Shown one piece after another: positions 5,440-6,066 of a stretch of 6,066 bases of DNA (positions within the stretch are counted from its first letter, which is position 1; the number at the start of each line of letters is the position of its first letter). The stretch spans positions 1 to 6,066 of the forward strand of contig JAPKZC010000444.1 in assembly GCA_026394025.1 (NCBI GenBank), read 5' to 3'. Position numbers and translations under genes: made by a program. The notes under the pieces are model-generated. The model was not told where the DNA came from. It was given only the letters and a program-made list of their open reading frames with translations, and made no database searches. This DNA comes from Candidatus Solibacter sp. Its GTDB lineage: Bacteria > Acidobacteriota > Terriglobia > Bryobacterales > Bryobacteraceae.

Positions 5440-5633
5440 TGGGGGGTGCGCCTTACGGCGAGCCCCTGCTGGTGGTTACCGGTGAGGAACTGCCGCAGTG
5501 TGCGCTGAGGACCATTGAATTCAATAGGCATTGGTCGTAGGCATTGGTCGTCGGCGCACATAGAAGATGGTCGGGCAAGCCGTTGCACCAAGTAGCACCA
5601 AGTAGAAGCCAAAGAAGTGGAAAGTATCTTCAT
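5436..5633 (-). CDS. Small ORF of unknown function, possibly degenerate
   Basis: 65 codons starting MKILSTSLASTWCYLVQRLA. A purine-rich AGGAGGAGAAAGG precedes the ATG (5633-5631) by roughly 11-14 bases, a little far for an ideal ribosome site. It starts 25 bases after the YD-repeat gene stop, as a downstream operon member would. No family was recognised. Two tandem duplications inside it (10 bp and 13 bp, neither a multiple of three) mean the present frame is unlikely to be the ancestral one. A neighbouring frame reads FHFFGFYLVLLGATACPTIF, which looks like a hydrophobic membrane segment followed by RRR. It may be a decayed small membrane or secreted protein gene, or not coding at all. Confidence 0.3.
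   Translation of the reverse strand: MKILSTSLASTWCYLVQRLARPSSMCADDQCLRPMPIEFNGPQRTLRQFLTGNHQQGLAVRRTPH
5514..5525. repeat. 12-bp perfect palindrome ATTGAATTCAAT
   Basis: ATTGAATTCAAT reads identically on both strands, is AT-rich in GC-rich surroundings, and adjoins the 13-bp tandem repeat. A second, wider pair TGTGCGC (5499-5505) / GCGCACA (5554-5560) flanks it. It could be a protein-binding site about 100 bases upstream of the adk transcription start, or a remnant hairpin. Confidence 0.3.
5525..5550. repeat. Two tandem copies of a 13-bp unit
   Basis: TAGGCATTGGTCG occurs at 5525-5537 and again exactly at 5538-5550. A perfect back-to-back 13-bp copy suggests a recent slippage duplication; it shifts any reading frame through it. 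Confidence 0.85.
5585..5604. repeat. Two tandem copies of a 10-bp unit
   Basis: GCACCAAGTA occurs at 5585-5594 and 5595-5604. Like the 13-bp repeat nearby, it is a perfect tandem duplication with a length that is not a multiple of three, inside the small doubtful ORF. Confidence 0.85.
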
Positions 5634-5658
5634 GCGCGTACCTTTCTCCTCCTGGCCG

Positions 5659-6066
5659 CTAATCTGGGTAGTACGAAATCATGCGATAGAGTGTTCTCGG
5701 TGCATCATCGCCGCCTGCGCTGGAGTCGTGTGCGAGTTGCTTTATCCAGTTCCCTCTGGGATCGAAATCATATGAGTACTGCGTCGCAATCCCACGATGT
5801 ATTTCCCGGCCTACGTTGCCCTTACGGTCGTACTCCCAAGAGTGGGTCTCTTCAAGGCTCCCGCGCACATCGTAATCCAACCGTTTAATCATTCTGTCCC
5901 TTGAGTCATATGAGTATATAGACCTCTTGATAAGCTGGCCGGTGTTGTTGAAAAGGTGGGACTCCACCATGTGTCCGCGGTCGTCATATCTGGAAAAGGT
6001 CTTGGGGAGCACGGTCGCTCCGCCGGGTAAGGGCGCGCTCTCGACTGTCGCGCCCCCACTTTGGTC
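5659..6066 (-). CDS. C-terminal part of a YD-repeat (RHS-like) protein, partial
   Basis: The frame is open to the right window edge, so at least 135 residues and no start are seen; an internal GTG at 6012 is unlikely to be the true start because the frame continues above it. The protein is made of degenerate YD repeats: SRYDDRGHMVES (25-36), YSYDSRDRMIKR (51-62), LDYDVRGSLEET (63-74), WEYDRKGNVGRE (77-88) and YDFDPRGNWIKQ (99-110), ending RTLYRMISYYPD. Such repeats form RHS-type beta shells, usually in secreted or surface proteins. The ending resembles that of short acidobacterial/Bacteroidetes YD-repeat proteins (YD..GNW.K.........YR.I.YY), which lack the toxin core of large RHS polymorphic toxins. 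Function is unknown. The stop is TAG at 5661-5659. Confidence 0.7.
   Translation of the reverse strand, partial: DQSGGATVESAPLPGGATVLPKTFSRYDDRGHMVESHLFNNTGQLIKRSIYSYDSRDRMIKRLDYDVRGSLEETHSWEYDRKGNVGREIHRGIATQYSYDFDPRGNWIKQLAHDSSAGGDDAPRTLYRMISYYPD

Overview
The window is a GC-rich bacterial chromosome segment in which every recognisable gene lies on the minus strand. It is described here from right to left, the direction of transcription. The style of the ETF and adenylate kinase proteins, the DUF433/DUF5615 pair, the YD-repeat tail and the GCAGAGACGCAGAG-type repeat suggest Acidobacteriota, perhaps a Solibacter/Bryobacter relative. This assignment is a judgement from protein style, not from a database search.

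Layout: (1) 6066-5659, the C-terminal end of a YD-repeat (RHS-like) protein cut by the window edge. (2) 5633-5436, a doubtful 65-residue ORF containing two short tandem duplications. (3) A sigma70-like promoter at 5439-5411 feeding adenylate kinase (5328-4663), which has a zinc-type LID. (4) A DUF433 / DUF5615 putative antitoxin-toxin pair (4574-4248 and 4251-3895), overlapping by GTGA. (5) A 157-base spacer with a nested inverted repeat and a promoter, followed by acyl carrier protein acpP (3737-3498) and the condensing enzyme fabF (3470-2187), the core of type II fatty acid elongation. (6) A GCAGAGA-rich repeat that supplies the last codons and stop of fabF. (7) etfB (2109-1311) and etfA (1314-340), the two subunits of electron transfer flavoprotein, overlapping by ATGA. 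(8) A 216-base spacer with a strong promoter and an overlapping dyad, feeding a gene cut by the left edge whose 41 visible residues resemble a DksA/TraR-type regulator.

The most striking observation is inside etfB. The first 56 codons and the last ~170 codons are good EtfB but lie in different frames. The ~110-140 bases between them encode, on the opposite strand, a clean fragment of an ABC-2-type transporter ATPase (the stretch between Walker A and the signature motif, including VETPAFYEYLSGR). The expected EtfB nucleotide-binding segment (GP...R.ALA.GAD) is absent in all frames. A piece of an unrelated gene therefore appears to have replaced the middle of etfB in inverted orientation, with short stretches of shared sequence at both joints. 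This is either a real template-switch/gene-replacement event that inactivates ETF, or an assembly/library chimera.

Functionally, acpP-fabF (fatty acid synthesis) and etfBA (electron transfer from acyl-CoA dehydrogenases and other flavoenzymes) are consecutive and may be co-transcribed. The adk/toxin-antitoxin block and the YD-repeat gene look like separate units.
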